Origin: an uncultured Lachnospiraceae bacterium
Lineage (GTDB): Bacteria > Bacillota_A > Clostridia > Lachnospirales > Lachnospiraceae
Reading direction: 5' to 3'
Assembly (NCBI GenBank): GCA_902795835.1
Contig: CADBNA010000222.1
Coordinates: forward strand, 1 to 5,965
Length of the DNA stretch: 5,965 nucleotides
Under the pieces are notes generated by a model. It was not told the origin of the DNA and ran no database searches. It worked only from the letters and a program-made list of their open reading frames with translations. Numbering within the stretch: the first letter of the stretch is position 1; every line of letters begins with the position of its first letter. Positions 1-5,965 of the stretch are shown in pieces. Position numbers and translations under genes: made by a program.

Positions 1-1833
1 GGAGACGTGGTTTGCGGCGGGTTTGCCGTTCCCGTGCGCAGGGAATATGCAGATGTGGTCTTCCTTGTGACGAGCGGAGAATTCATGTCGCTGTACGCGG
101 CAAACAACATCCTCCGGGGCATTCGGAACTTTGACGGCAGCCGTTACCGCAGAGTTGCCGGCATCCTGTATAATGAGCGCCGGATCCCGGACGAAAGCGT
201 GCGGGTGCGCCGTTTTGCGGAAGCTGTGCACCTTCCGGTCTGCGCGCGGATTCCGCGTGACGGCGCATTCGCGCAGGCGGAACAGAGCCGGATGACCCTC
301 ATGGAGATGGACGGTAATGAAGAGATAAAGGAGATCTTCCGCAACCTGGCGGAAGGAATTTCGGAGGATATGGCGCTGTATGAAGCGCTTCCGGTCTCAG
401 ATGAGGAGCTTGAAGCGGTTGTACTGGGCGGGAAAAATCCTGCGGAACCTGCAGCCTCCGGTTCACGAATTCCGGCAGGAACGATGACAGGCGTTTCTGA
501 TCCGGAAGCCCTGCAGGAGTATGTGAAAACGAAGCCGGCACGCGCCCCTCATCGCCCGCCGCTTTACGGCTGCGCTTTCAACGGGGCGGCCTCCACCGTC
601 ATTCATCTGACGGATGCCTGCGTGATCGCGCATTCGCCAAAAGCCTGTGCGTTCTATACCTGGCAGAATATCAGCTCTCCCGGACGCAAGAACCTGTTTC
701 ACAGAGGGATTCTGATGCCGTCTGCCATCGATCCGAATTTTGTCTGTTCGGAAATTTCTCATGCAGAGGCCGTGTTCGGGGGAATGGACCGGCTGCGGGA
801 ACTGGTCCGGGCAAAGCTGGATGCCGGTTTCAAAACAGTCGTGGTTATCAGTTCCTGCGTGAGCGGCATTATCGGGGATGATATCCGGGATCTGGAATTG
901 ATGGCCGGTGATGGCCAGAAGGTAATTGCCATTCATTCGGACGGTGTGATTGCCGGAGACTATATGGAAGGAATCCGGATGGCACTGCGGAGAATCGGGG
1001 AGGAACTGATCGATCCTTCCGTCGAGCCCTCCGGCAGAAGGGTAAACCTGATCAATGAGACAGGCGTTTCCGTCAACAAGGAAGAAAACTTCCGGATACT
1101 GGAGAAAATGCTGCGTGTCATGGATATCTCGGTTCACTGCCGGTTTCTTGGAGATGCGGATACCGGACAGATGCGCACCCTGAAGGCTGCCCCCCTGAAC
1201 CTTCTTGCGGCAGACGGGGAGGACAGCATGAACATGAGAACCTGGATGGAAAACAGCTGGGGATGCACGTTCCTGGATGAAGCGCTGCCGATAGGCGCCG
1301 AGGCGACCATCCGCTGGGCCCGGAAGGTGGCTGCTTTCTTTGACAATGGAGACAGCAGCAGGGCGGAAGCCCTGATCGCAGGAGAATGGGAGACCTACTG
1401 GGAGGGGATCCGCCGTCTCCGCCCGGCCCTTGCCGGCAGGCGGATCATGATAACGACCATTAACGTCAATATAGACTGGCTGCTGCGGGTGATTGCAGAT
1501 CTGCAGATGGAGGTAGTGACGATCGGCGTCATGAACTATCTGCACACGGAACTGGCAGTGAGCGCGGAGCCTGACAAATATCCGATTGAGGAAGACTTTC
1601 CCTGGGAGCGCATGGAGGAACGCGTCAGAGAGGCGCACCCGGATATACTGCTGTCAAATTACACACCGCAGATAGAAGCCGGCGGGATGGTGATCGATGC
1701 CATTCCCATGCAGCCACAGATCGGATTCGGGGCAGGCATCTCCGTCGCGGAGCGCTGGAGGGCTCTGTTGAAAAACCGGACGAGAGGAGGATGGCAGGAT
1801 GACCGCGAACTGTACGAACAGTATTACGCCTGA
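1..1833 (+). CDS. NifH-NifD-type fusion: nitrogenase-like reductase domain joined to component 1 alpha subunit (5' partial)
   Basis: The frame is open from base 1, so the gene starts upstream; the GTG at 7 is an internal Val codon. Residues are numbered from that codon. Residues 1-140 match the C-terminal half of nitrogenase iron protein: GDVVCGGFAVP with the second [4Fe-4S] cysteine (C3, equivalent to NifH C132), then TSGEFMSLYAANNI. The P-loop and first cysteine would lie upstream, about 130 residues away by comparison with NifH. A Pro/Ala/Gly-containing linker (about 141-185) leads into a NifD/NifE-like domain (186-600). That domain has the three cluster cysteines C189 (YGCAFNGA), C214 (SPKAC) and C284 (SSCVSGIIGDDI), plus AEAVFGG at 254-259. 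The expected cofactor Cys (NifD C275) aligns with Ala near 402. No His occurs after 544, so NifD H442 has no counterpart. Family knowledge: such proteins pass ATP-driven electrons from the iron protein to component 1. The substrate here is unknown. Nitrogenase-superfamily membership is very likely; the fusion is seen directly. Confidence 0.9.
   Translation, partial: GDVVCGGFAVPVRREYADVVFLVTSGEFMSLYAANNILRGIRNFDGSRYRRVAGILYNERRIPDESVRVRRFAEAVHLPVCARIPRDGAFAQAEQSRMTLMEMDGNEEIKEIFRNLAEGISEDMALYEALPVSDEELEAVVLGGKNPAEPAASGSRIPAGTMTGVSDPEALQEYVKTKPARAPHRPPLYGCAFNGAASTVIHLTDACVIAHSPKACAFYTWQNISSPGRKNLFHRGILMPSAIDPNFVCSEISHAEAVFGGMDRLRELVRAKLDAGFKTVVVISSCVSGIIGDDIRDLELMAGDGQKVIAIHSDGVIAGDYMEGIRMALRRIGEELIDPSVEPSGRRVNLINETGVSVNKEENFRILEKMLRVMDISVHCRFLGDADTGQMRTLKAAPLNLLAADGEDSMNMRTWMENSWGCTFLDEALPIGAEATIRWARKVAAFFDNGDSSRAEALIAGEWETYWEGIRRLRPALAGRRIMITTINVNIDWLLRVIADLQMEVVTIGVMNYLHTELAVSAEPDKYPIEEDFPWERMEERVREAHPDILLSNYTPQIEAGGMVIDAIPMQPQIGFGAGISVAERWRALLKNRTRGGWQDDRELYEQYYA
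1785..1801 (+). promoter_or_regulatory. Ribosome binding site and start of the beta-like subunit inside the upstream gene
   Basis: AGGAGG at 1785-1790 lies 8 bases before the ATG at 1799, which decides the start of the beta-like gene. An ATG directly after the AGGAGG (1791) opens only a three-codon frame and is not a plausible start. The site sits inside the last codons of the alpha-like gene, giving a 35-base overlap that suggests translational coupling and roughly equal subunit production. Confidence 0.75.
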
Positions 1834-3190
1834 CAGCATCACGGGCATGATTTTTGCCGCTGAGGGAATCCGCGGCACGGTGACGCTTCTGAACGGGCCG
1901 ATGGGCTGCAAGTTTTATCACAGCACGACCTCACAGTTTCTGCTGGACAGGCCGCCTCTGTGTCTTCCGGCCGGTCCGGAGGGGAAAAAGACGCCGGTCG
2001 GCTATCAGTTCTACGACAGCTGGTTTTTCCGGCAGCCGCAGGTGCCCTGCACCTGGCTGGACGGAGAGGATTATATCTACGGGACCGCGGATCAGGTAAA
2101 GGATGCCCTGCAGTATCTGAAAGACAGCCTGTCCTTTTCCCTGCTGGTGATTGTCAATGCCCCGGGAGCTTCCCTGATCGGCGACTCTCTGGAGGAGCTG
2201 GCCCGGGACACTCTGCCCGGTCACCGCGTGGTGGTGCTGGAATCCCCCGGCTATTCGGAAAACTTCTGCGACGGATACAGTCTTGCCGTGGAAGAAATCT
2301 GCCGGCAGGGCTTTCTGGCGGACTGGAGAAAGGTCCGTCTGCCGGAAAGAGACGGCCGGGAGAAAAAGCCGGGCACTTCATCTGTCAACCTTCTCGGCCT
2401 GTCCGTGTGGCAGCGCTATTATGAAGGCGACCTGGAAGAACTGACCCGACTGTTCGCCGCCATGGGGATCCGGGTAAACTGCGCCCTTGCTGCCGGCTGC
2501 AGCCCGGAGGAGATCAGGCATCTGCCGGAGGCGGATCTGAATATCGTCCTGTACCCGGAGCGGGGCAGAGCTGCGGCAGAGCTGCTGTTCCGGGAGCTGC
2601 AGATGCCGTATCTGATCTGTCCGAACCTGCCGGTCGGGTTTGCCGGGACGGAAGATTTCTGCATGGAGACCGCCGGCCGCCTGGGTGTGTCGGCGGAGCC
2701 TGTCCTGGAGGAGAGCCGACAGGCGAGGGCGAGGGTATTTTCCCGGCTCCGCCCGATTCACGAGACCAGCGGCCTGCCGGAAGGCACCCGGTTTTCCATT
2801 GAGGGAAGCAGCACAGAGGTGTTTTCTTACGCTGTATTTCTGCAGGATTATCTGGGAATGGTGCCGGATGTCCTGGCCGTGACGGAAGGAGATACGGCAT
2901 GGCCGGAAGGCGCCGCGGAGACCGCCGGAGTTGCTGCGGCTTCCCGGGAGAAGTCTGACGTCATGAAGGCTGCTTTTCAAAAACAGATGACGGATACAGA
3001 CGCGGAACTGGTCTTTGGCAACGCCAATACGATTGCTCTGCTGAAGACGCGAGAAAAAGCCTTCTGCGGAATAGAGATCAGCAATCCGGGAATGGGCTAT
3101 ACCGACCTGGTGCCAAAGACCCATCTGGGGATCCGGGGCGCCCTGTTTCTGGCTGAACAGGTCATCAACGGCCTGATGTCGAGGCTGTGA
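1799..3190 (+). CDS. Nitrogenase component 1 beta-like subunit (NifK/NifN-like), divergent
   Basis: This 463-residue protein is shorter than molybdenum NifK (about 520) because it lacks the N-terminal extension. It begins almost at the cluster-binding region. GPMGC at 33-37 supplies one cysteine, equivalent to NifK C95 and NifN C44. By alignment the other two NifK P-cluster cysteines are replaced: C70 by Asp12 and C153 by Pro122 within NAPGASLIGDSL. C5 and C84 are extra cysteines; C84 lies before an IYGT that corresponds to NifK VFGG. The C-terminal half has the usual nitrogenase-fold ending: LVFGNAN (404-410), then THLGIRGALFLAEQVING (441-458). It probably pairs with the alpha-like domain encoded just upstream, bridging a [4Fe-4S] cluster with three alpha cysteines and one beta cysteine as in NifEN. 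It is cytoplasmic with no membrane segment. Family assignment is confident; substrate and partner roles are inferred. The fold is also shared with BchB/BchZ and other uncharacterised nitrogenase-like proteins. Confidence 0.87.
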   Translation: MTANCTNSITPDSITGMIFAAEGIRGTVTLLNGPMGCKFYHSTTSQFLLDRPPLCLPAGPEGKKTPVGYQFYDSWFFRQPQVPCTWLDGEDYIYGTADQVKDALQYLKDSLSFSLLVIVNAPGASLIGDSLEELARDTLPGHRVVVLESPGYSENFCDGYSLAVEEICRQGFLADWRKVRLPERDGREKKPGTSSVNLLGLSVWQRYYEGDLEELTRLFAAMGIRVNCALAAGCSPEEIRHLPEADLNIVLYPERGRAAAELLFRELQMPYLICPNLPVGFAGTEDFCMETAGRLGVSAEPVLEESRQARARVFSRLRPIHETSGLPEGTRFSIEGSSTEVFSYAVFLQDYLGMVPDVLAVTEGDTAWPEGAAETAGVAAASREKSDVMKAAFQKQMTDTDAELVFGNANTIALLKTREKAFCGIEISNPGMGYTDLVPKTHLGIRGALFLAEQVINGLMSRL

Positions 3191-3192
3191 AT

Positions 3193-3972
3193 ATGCAGGT
3201 CACAGAACAGAAAAGTGTAAAGACGCAGACCGCAGAGCGGTTTTTCCTGATTGACGGGATCCGGGGTCTGGCGGTCATCCATATGATTGCCTTCCATTTC
3301 CTCTTTGACTGGCATGAGATCTTCCGGGGAGATTTTCGCTGGTACTGGCTGGCGCCGGTTCGTATCTGGCAGCAGTTTATCTGCTGGACTTTCATACTGG
3401 TTTCCGGTTTTGTGTGGACATGGGGAAAACAGAAAAACCTGCAGAGAGGACTCTTCCTGAATTTCTGCGGCTGCGTGATTTCTCTTGTTATGTGGCTGTT
3501 CCTTCCGGAGGAAGCGATCTGGTTCGGCATCCTGAGTTTTTACGGCTGCGCGGTCTTGCTGACAATTCCTCTGGAGAAGCTGCTGTGCAGAATTCCTTCG
3601 GGAGCCGGTCTGGCTGCCGCTTTTGCGCTGTTTTTACTGACATGGGATCTGCAGCTGGGCTATCTGGGTCCGGCCGGCTTTCATCTGGCAGAGGTTCCCC
3701 GGATTCTGTATGCATGGAAGCCTATGACGATACTGGGCTTCCCGTTCCCGGGCTTTCATTCCAGCGATTACTACCCGATGCTGCCCTGGTATTTCCTTTT
3801 TCTCTGCGGGTATTATCTGCAGCTGATATTCGGAAAGTTCCCCGGGATGCAGCGGGCGGCGCGCAGATCCGTTCCGCTTCTCACTGTGGTGGGAAGGAGG
3901 AGCATCTGGATTTATTTGCTGCACCAGCCGGTTTGTTATGCGCTGGCAGCTTTTCTCTCCGGCCTTATCTGA
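3193..3972 (+). CDS. DUF1624 / heparan-alpha-glucosaminide N-acetyltransferase-like membrane protein
   Basis: A 259-residue polytopic membrane protein. The first helix contains the family signature DGIRGLAVIHMIAFHFLFD (21-39), and late segments have SSDYYPMLPWYFLFL (190-204) and GRRSIWIYLLHQPVCYA (234-250), all typical of DUF1624 proteins. About seven hydrophobic segments are visible, roughly at 23-43, 59-77, 87-104, 110-130, 138-158, 193-213 and 235-257. Family relatives include lysosomal HGSNAT, which moves acetyl groups across a membrane, but the activity of the short bacterial members is largely unknown, so no reaction is claimed. I chose ATG 3193, with a weak GAGG at 3181-3184 eight bases upstream. 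An in-frame GTG at 3187 overlaps the preceding TGA and would add two residues. The immediate junction implies cotranscription with the nitrogenase-like genes; a functional link is possible but unproven. Confidence 0.8.
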   Translation: MQVTEQKSVKTQTAERFFLIDGIRGLAVIHMIAFHFLFDWHEIFRGDFRWYWLAPVRIWQQFICWTFILVSGFVWTWGKQKNLQRGLFLNFCGCVISLVMWLFLPEEAIWFGILSFYGCAVLLTIPLEKLLCRIPSGAGLAAAFALFLLTWDLQLGYLGPAGFHLAEVPRILYAWKPMTILGFPFPGFHSSDYYPMLPWYFLFLCGYYLQLIFGKFPGMQRAARRSVPLLTVVGRRSIWIYLLHQPVCYALAAFLSGLI

Positions 3973-3975
3973 TCC

Positions 3976-4001
3976 CGGCTGAATCTGAACACGGCTGTAT
4001 C
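3976..4001. repeat. Short direct repeat upstream of the transporter promoter
   Basis: CGGCTGAATC (3976-3985) is repeated as CGGCTGTATC (3992-4001), with 9 of 10 bases identical and starts 16 bases apart. It lies in the 60-base gap between the membrane protein gene and the -35 box at 4033. It could be a regulator binding site, or chance. No terminator-like hairpin with a U tract was seen in this gap, so the upstream operon may read into the transporter gene. Confidence 0.25.
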
Positions 4002-4032
4002 CGGTCCTGCAGTTTACCACGTTAAAACGGCA

Positions 4033-4061
4033 TTGACATACATTCTTCTCTCTATTACAAT
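4033..4061 (+). promoter_or_regulatory. Strong sigma-A-type promoter for the NhaC-family gene
   Basis: TTGACA at 4033-4038 is a perfect -35 box. TACAAT at 4056-4061 differs from the TATAAT consensus at one base. The spacer is exactly 17 bases, the optimum. Transcription would start near 4068, leaving a leader of about 64 bases. The TTG of the -35 box is in frame with the transporter gene and can be mistaken for its start. Confidence 0.88.
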
Positions 4062-4083
4062 AATGATGTTTTCAAAAAACGGG

Positions 4084-4128
4084 GCTCTCTGCGTGAGCTT
4101 GCGCGGAGGCGCCCGTCAGAGGAGGAGC
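4084..4128 (+). promoter_or_regulatory. Leader segment able to fold over the ribosome binding site of the transporter gene
   Basis: CTCTG at 4087-4091 is complementary to CAGAG at 4117-4121. Pairing can extend inwards (C4092-G4115, G4093-C4114) with one bulged base. A small inner hairpin GCGC-GGAG-GCGC lies at 4101-4112. Outside it, GCTC (4084-4087) can instead pair with GAGC (4125-4128). These pairings reach or enclose the Shine-Dalgarno AGGAGG at 4120-4125. The fold could limit translation. It does not match a riboswitch class I recognise. Confidence 0.35.
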
Positions 4129-4131
4129 ATT

Positions 4132-5748
4132 ATGAAAGAGAGTGTTTACAAAAAGAACCTTCTGGCTCTGGGGTTTGGCATAATCGTTGTGCTTGTGGTA
4201 ATGATCATTGCCGCTTTCTCGACCAACGCCGAGACGGTACAGCAGACCTTCTGGGCGCTGGTTCCGCCGGTGATCGCCATAGCGCTGGCCCTGGCAACCA
4301 AGGAGGTGTACAGTTCCCTGTTTATCGGCATCGTTGCCGGCGGCCTGCTGTATTCCGGATTCAGCTTTGAAGGAACCGTCAATCATATTTTCCAGGATGG
4401 CGTGATTTCAGTGCTGGCAGATACCTACAATGTCGGTATCCTGGTATTCCTTGTCATCCTCGGCATTCTGGTAGCCCTTATGAACCGTGCCGGCGGATCA
4501 GCCGCCTTCGGAGCCTGGGCATCAGAACACATCAAGAGCCGCGTCGGCGCGCAGTGCGCCACCATCGTGCTGGGAATGCTCATCTTTATTGATGATTATT
4601 TCAACTGCCTGACGGTCGGATCCGTCATGCGGCCGGTCACGGACAAACACAACATCTCCCGTGCGAAGCTGGCTTACCTGATCGACGCGACAGCCGCACC
4701 CATCTGTATCATTGCCCCGATTTCTTCCTGGGCAGCCGCCGTCTCGGGCTTTGTAGAGGGACAGAACGGCATCGCGCTGTTTATCCAGACCATTCCCTAC
4801 AACTTCTATGCCCTGCTGACAATCATCATGATGTTTGTCCTGGCCGGAACAAAGACGGACTACGGCCCGATGGCCCTCCATGAGAAAAATGCCCTGAATG
4901 GTGATCTGTATACGACTGCGGACCGCCCGTATGAAAATGTGACGGAACAGAAGATCAGCGCAAAAGGAAAAGTGATTGATCTGGTGATCCCCGTAGTGTC
5001 TCTGGTTATCTGCTGCGTCATCGGCATGATCTACACCGGCGGCTTTTTCTCCGGGGAGAGCTTCATTGACTCCTTTGCGAACAGCGATGCATCCATCGGC
5101 CTGGTCTACGGTTCATTCTTCGGCCTGGTGATTACCCTCGTACTGTATCTGGCCCGCAGAGTCCTCAGCTTTGAAGAGTGCATGGAATGTGTGCCGGAAG
5201 GCTTCAAAGCCATGGTTTCCCCGATCCTGATCCTCACGTTTGCATGGAGCCTGAAGGCCATGACAGACAGCCTCGGCGCCAAAGAATATGTGGCCGCCCT
5301 GGTTGAGGGATCTGCCGCCGGCTTCATGAGCTTCCTGCCCTGCATCATCTTTCTTATTGCGGTTTTCCTGTCCTTTGCCACAGGTACATCCTGGGGAACC
5401 TTCGGCATCCTGATTCCGATTGTCGTCCATGTATTTGAGAACGGCGACTACCGGATGATGATCATTGCCATGTCTGCCTGTATGGCCGGCGCCGTCTGCG
5501 GCGATCACTGCTCACCCATTTCCGATACAACGATCATGTCATCGGCGGGCGCCCAGTGCAATCACATGAACCATGTAACGACTCAGCTGCCGTATGCCAT
5601 GACAGCTGCCGTCATATCATTCATTTCCTACCTCATCGCAGGCTTCACCAAGACATTTCTGGTGGCCCTGCCCTGCGGTCTGGTGCTGATCCTGCTGATG
5701 GTTCTGATCGTAAAATCGCGCACCCAGTCAGCGGAAGCAAAAAACTGA
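4132..5748 (+). CDS. NhaC-family Na+/H+ antiporter-like transporter
   Basis: A 538-residue integral membrane protein rich in hydrophobic segments across most of its length. Conserved NhaC/ion-transporter-superfamily stretches are present: IFIDDYFN (151-158), DATAAPICIIAPISSWAA (185-202), FATGTSWGTFGILIPI (415-430) and GDHCSPISDTTIMSS (457-471). A more polar insert at about 240-280 separates two halves, as in the family. Members exchange Na+ for H+, and some exchange organic substrates, across the cytoplasmic membrane; sequence alone does not fix the substrate. The start is ATG 4132, preceded by AGGAGG (4120-4125) with a 6-base spacer. The frame extends upstream to a TTG at 4033, but that codon is the -35 box, so the extra 33 residues would not be translated. 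The gene has its own promoter and a strong terminator, so it is probably monocistronic and independent of the nitrogenase-like genes. Length and motifs suggest it is intact. Confidence 0.93.
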   Translation: MKESVYKKNLLALGFGIIVVLVVMIIAAFSTNAETVQQTFWALVPPVIAIALALATKEVYSSLFIGIVAGGLLYSGFSFEGTVNHIFQDGVISVLADTYNVGILVFLVILGILVALMNRAGGSAAFGAWASEHIKSRVGAQCATIVLGMLIFIDDYFNCLTVGSVMRPVTDKHNISRAKLAYLIDATAAPICIIAPISSWAAAVSGFVEGQNGIALFIQTIPYNFYALLTIIMMFVLAGTKTDYGPMALHEKNALNGDLYTTADRPYENVTEQKISAKGKVIDLVIPVVSLVICCVIGMIYTGGFFSGESFIDSFANSDASIGLVYGSFFGLVITLVLYLARRVLSFEECMECVPEGFKAMVSPILILTFAWSLKAMTDSLGAKEYVAALVEGSAAGFMSFLPCIIFLIAVFLSFATGTSWGTFGILIPIVVHVFENGDYRMMIIAMSACMAGAVCGDHCSPISDTTIMSSAGAQCNHMNHVTTQLPYAMTAAVISFISYLIAGFTKTFLVALPCGLVLILLMVLIVKSRTQSAEAKN

Positions 5749-5820
5749 TTCTCAGGCATTCATGAATCATAAAATTGATCCATAGACATTCTCGAATCAG
5801 AGAATTGATCCGTAAGCATT
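5742..5820. repeat. Imperfect 30-bp tandem repeat across the transporter stop codon
   Basis: Two adjacent 30-base units, 5757-5786 and 5787-5816, agree at 23 of 30 positions. Both follow CATTC..GAATCA..AATTGATCC.TA. A third unit begins as CATT at 5817 and then breaks off. The 3' half of an earlier, more decayed unit is recognisable at 5742-5756 and includes the TGA stop of the transporter gene. The units are AT-rich compared with their surroundings. Unit 1 contains the palindrome ATTCATGAAT (5758-5767). Unit 2 can form a 6-bp hairpin, ATTCTC (5788-5793) with GAGAAT (5800-5805). There are no spacers, so this is not a CRISPR array. Its function is unknown. Confidence 0.7.
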
Positions 5821-5826
5821 TTTCTG

Positions 5827-5902
5827 AAAGGATTGCCGGAGGAGGCGTCTGCAGCTTTATGAACGGCTGCGTCTCCTCCGGCAGTCCTTTTTCTGTTTTT
5901 TT
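5827..5902 (+). terminator. Strong intrinsic terminator after the transporter gene
   Basis: The arm at 5827-5844 pairs with 5873-5890 over 18 consecutive base pairs, including one G-T wobble (5833/5884). Above it, GCAGC (5851-5855) can pair with GCTGC (5866-5870), closing a 10-base loop. The 3' arm runs into T5 (5888-5892) and then T7 (5896-5902). It lies about 80 bases after the transporter stop. The opposite strand has a shorter, interrupted U tract (AAA at 5827-5829, then five As' worth of T at 5819-5823), so weak termination in reverse is possible. Confidence 0.93.
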
Positions 5903-5928
5903 ATGATGCATTTCTCCGGAATTTATAG

Positions 5929-5934
5929 TACAAT
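5929..5934 (+). promoter_or_regulatory. Possible -10 element of a promoter for a gene beyond the window
   Basis: TACAAT at 5929-5934 lies in an AT-rich context just after the terminator, the same hexamer as in the transporter promoter. No good -35 hexamer is found 16-18 bases upstream. The ATG at 5949 has no ribosome binding site, so no gene start is called. The rest of 5935-5965 holds nothing recognisable. Confidence 0.3.
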
Positions 5935-5965
5935 AACTGGGTATGCACATGAAACAAGGCGAAAC

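Noticed and set aside
7..9. GTG at 7 as a start codon
   Set aside because: It is the Val of the conserved GDVVCGGF motif of the iron protein; the frame stays open to base 1, so the gene is truncated by the window edge.
463..1638. 391-residue open frame on the minus strand
   Set aside because: It lies wholly antisense to the well-supported NifD-like domain, shows no recognisable domain, and long antisense frames are expected in GC-rich coding DNA.
1..3190. Genuine nitrogen-fixing nitrogenase
   Set aside because: The NifD cofactor ligands and two of three NifK P-cluster cysteines are missing, and no cofactor biosynthesis genes are seen.
3414..4025. 203-residue plus-strand frame overlapping the DUF1624 gene
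   Set aside because: It is an out-of-frame shadow without recognisable motifs, while the overlapping frame has clear family signatures and membrane helices.
4033..4131. N-terminal extension of the NhaC-family protein from TTG 4033
   Set aside because: The TTG is part of the TTGACA -35 box and lies upstream of the predicted transcription start; ATG 4132 has a proper ribosome binding site.
5757..5816. CRISPR array
   Set aside because: The 30-base units are directly adjacent with no spacers and only 23/30 identity.
5645..5950. Minus-strand 101-residue frame with a 10-residue repeat
   Set aside because: The repeated peptide is only the translation of the 30-bp DNA repeat, and the frame also runs through the terminator and the 3' end of the transporter gene.

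Overview
The window carries four genes, all on the + strand. They form two transcription units. The sequence is moderately GC-rich, with AGGAGG-type ribosome binding sites, a textbook sigma-A promoter, U-tailed hairpin termination and clostridial-looking proteins. Together these suggest an anaerobic member of the Bacillota, probably a Clostridia/Lachnospiraceae-type gut or fermentative bacterium. That placement is inference, since no taxonomic marker is present.

Positions 1-3972 hold a tightly packed cluster whose promoter lies upstream of the window. It opens with the 3' part of a gene whose product begins as the C-terminal half of a nitrogenase iron protein (NifH type). The reading frame continues without a stop into a complete NifD/NifE-like component 1 alpha subunit, so reductase and catalytic-type subunit appear joined in one polypeptide. 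A NifK/NifN-like beta subunit follows, overlapping by 35 bases. A small polytopic membrane protein of the DUF1624 (heparan-alpha-glucosaminide N-acetyltransferase-like) family comes next, beginning at or just after the beta-subunit stop codon.

The alpha-like part keeps all three cluster cysteines and the beta-like subunit keeps one. This 3+1 pattern is known for a subunit-bridging [4Fe-4S] cluster in NifEN-type relatives. The residues that hold and serve the iron-molybdenum cofactor in NifD are not found. This is therefore probably not a nitrogen-fixing enzyme but a divergent nitrogenase-like reductase of unknown substrate, and it is the most interesting object in the window.

Positions 4033-5902 form a second, monocistronic unit: a perfect or near-perfect -35/-10 promoter, a short leader that may fold over the ribosome binding site, a 538-residue NhaC-family sodium/proton antiporter-like transporter, a short imperfect 30-bp tandem repeat across and after its stop codon, and a very strong intrinsic terminator. 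The last 60 bases contain a possible -10 element for a gene beyond the window. No RNA genes, insertion sequences, CRISPR arrays or origins were seen.
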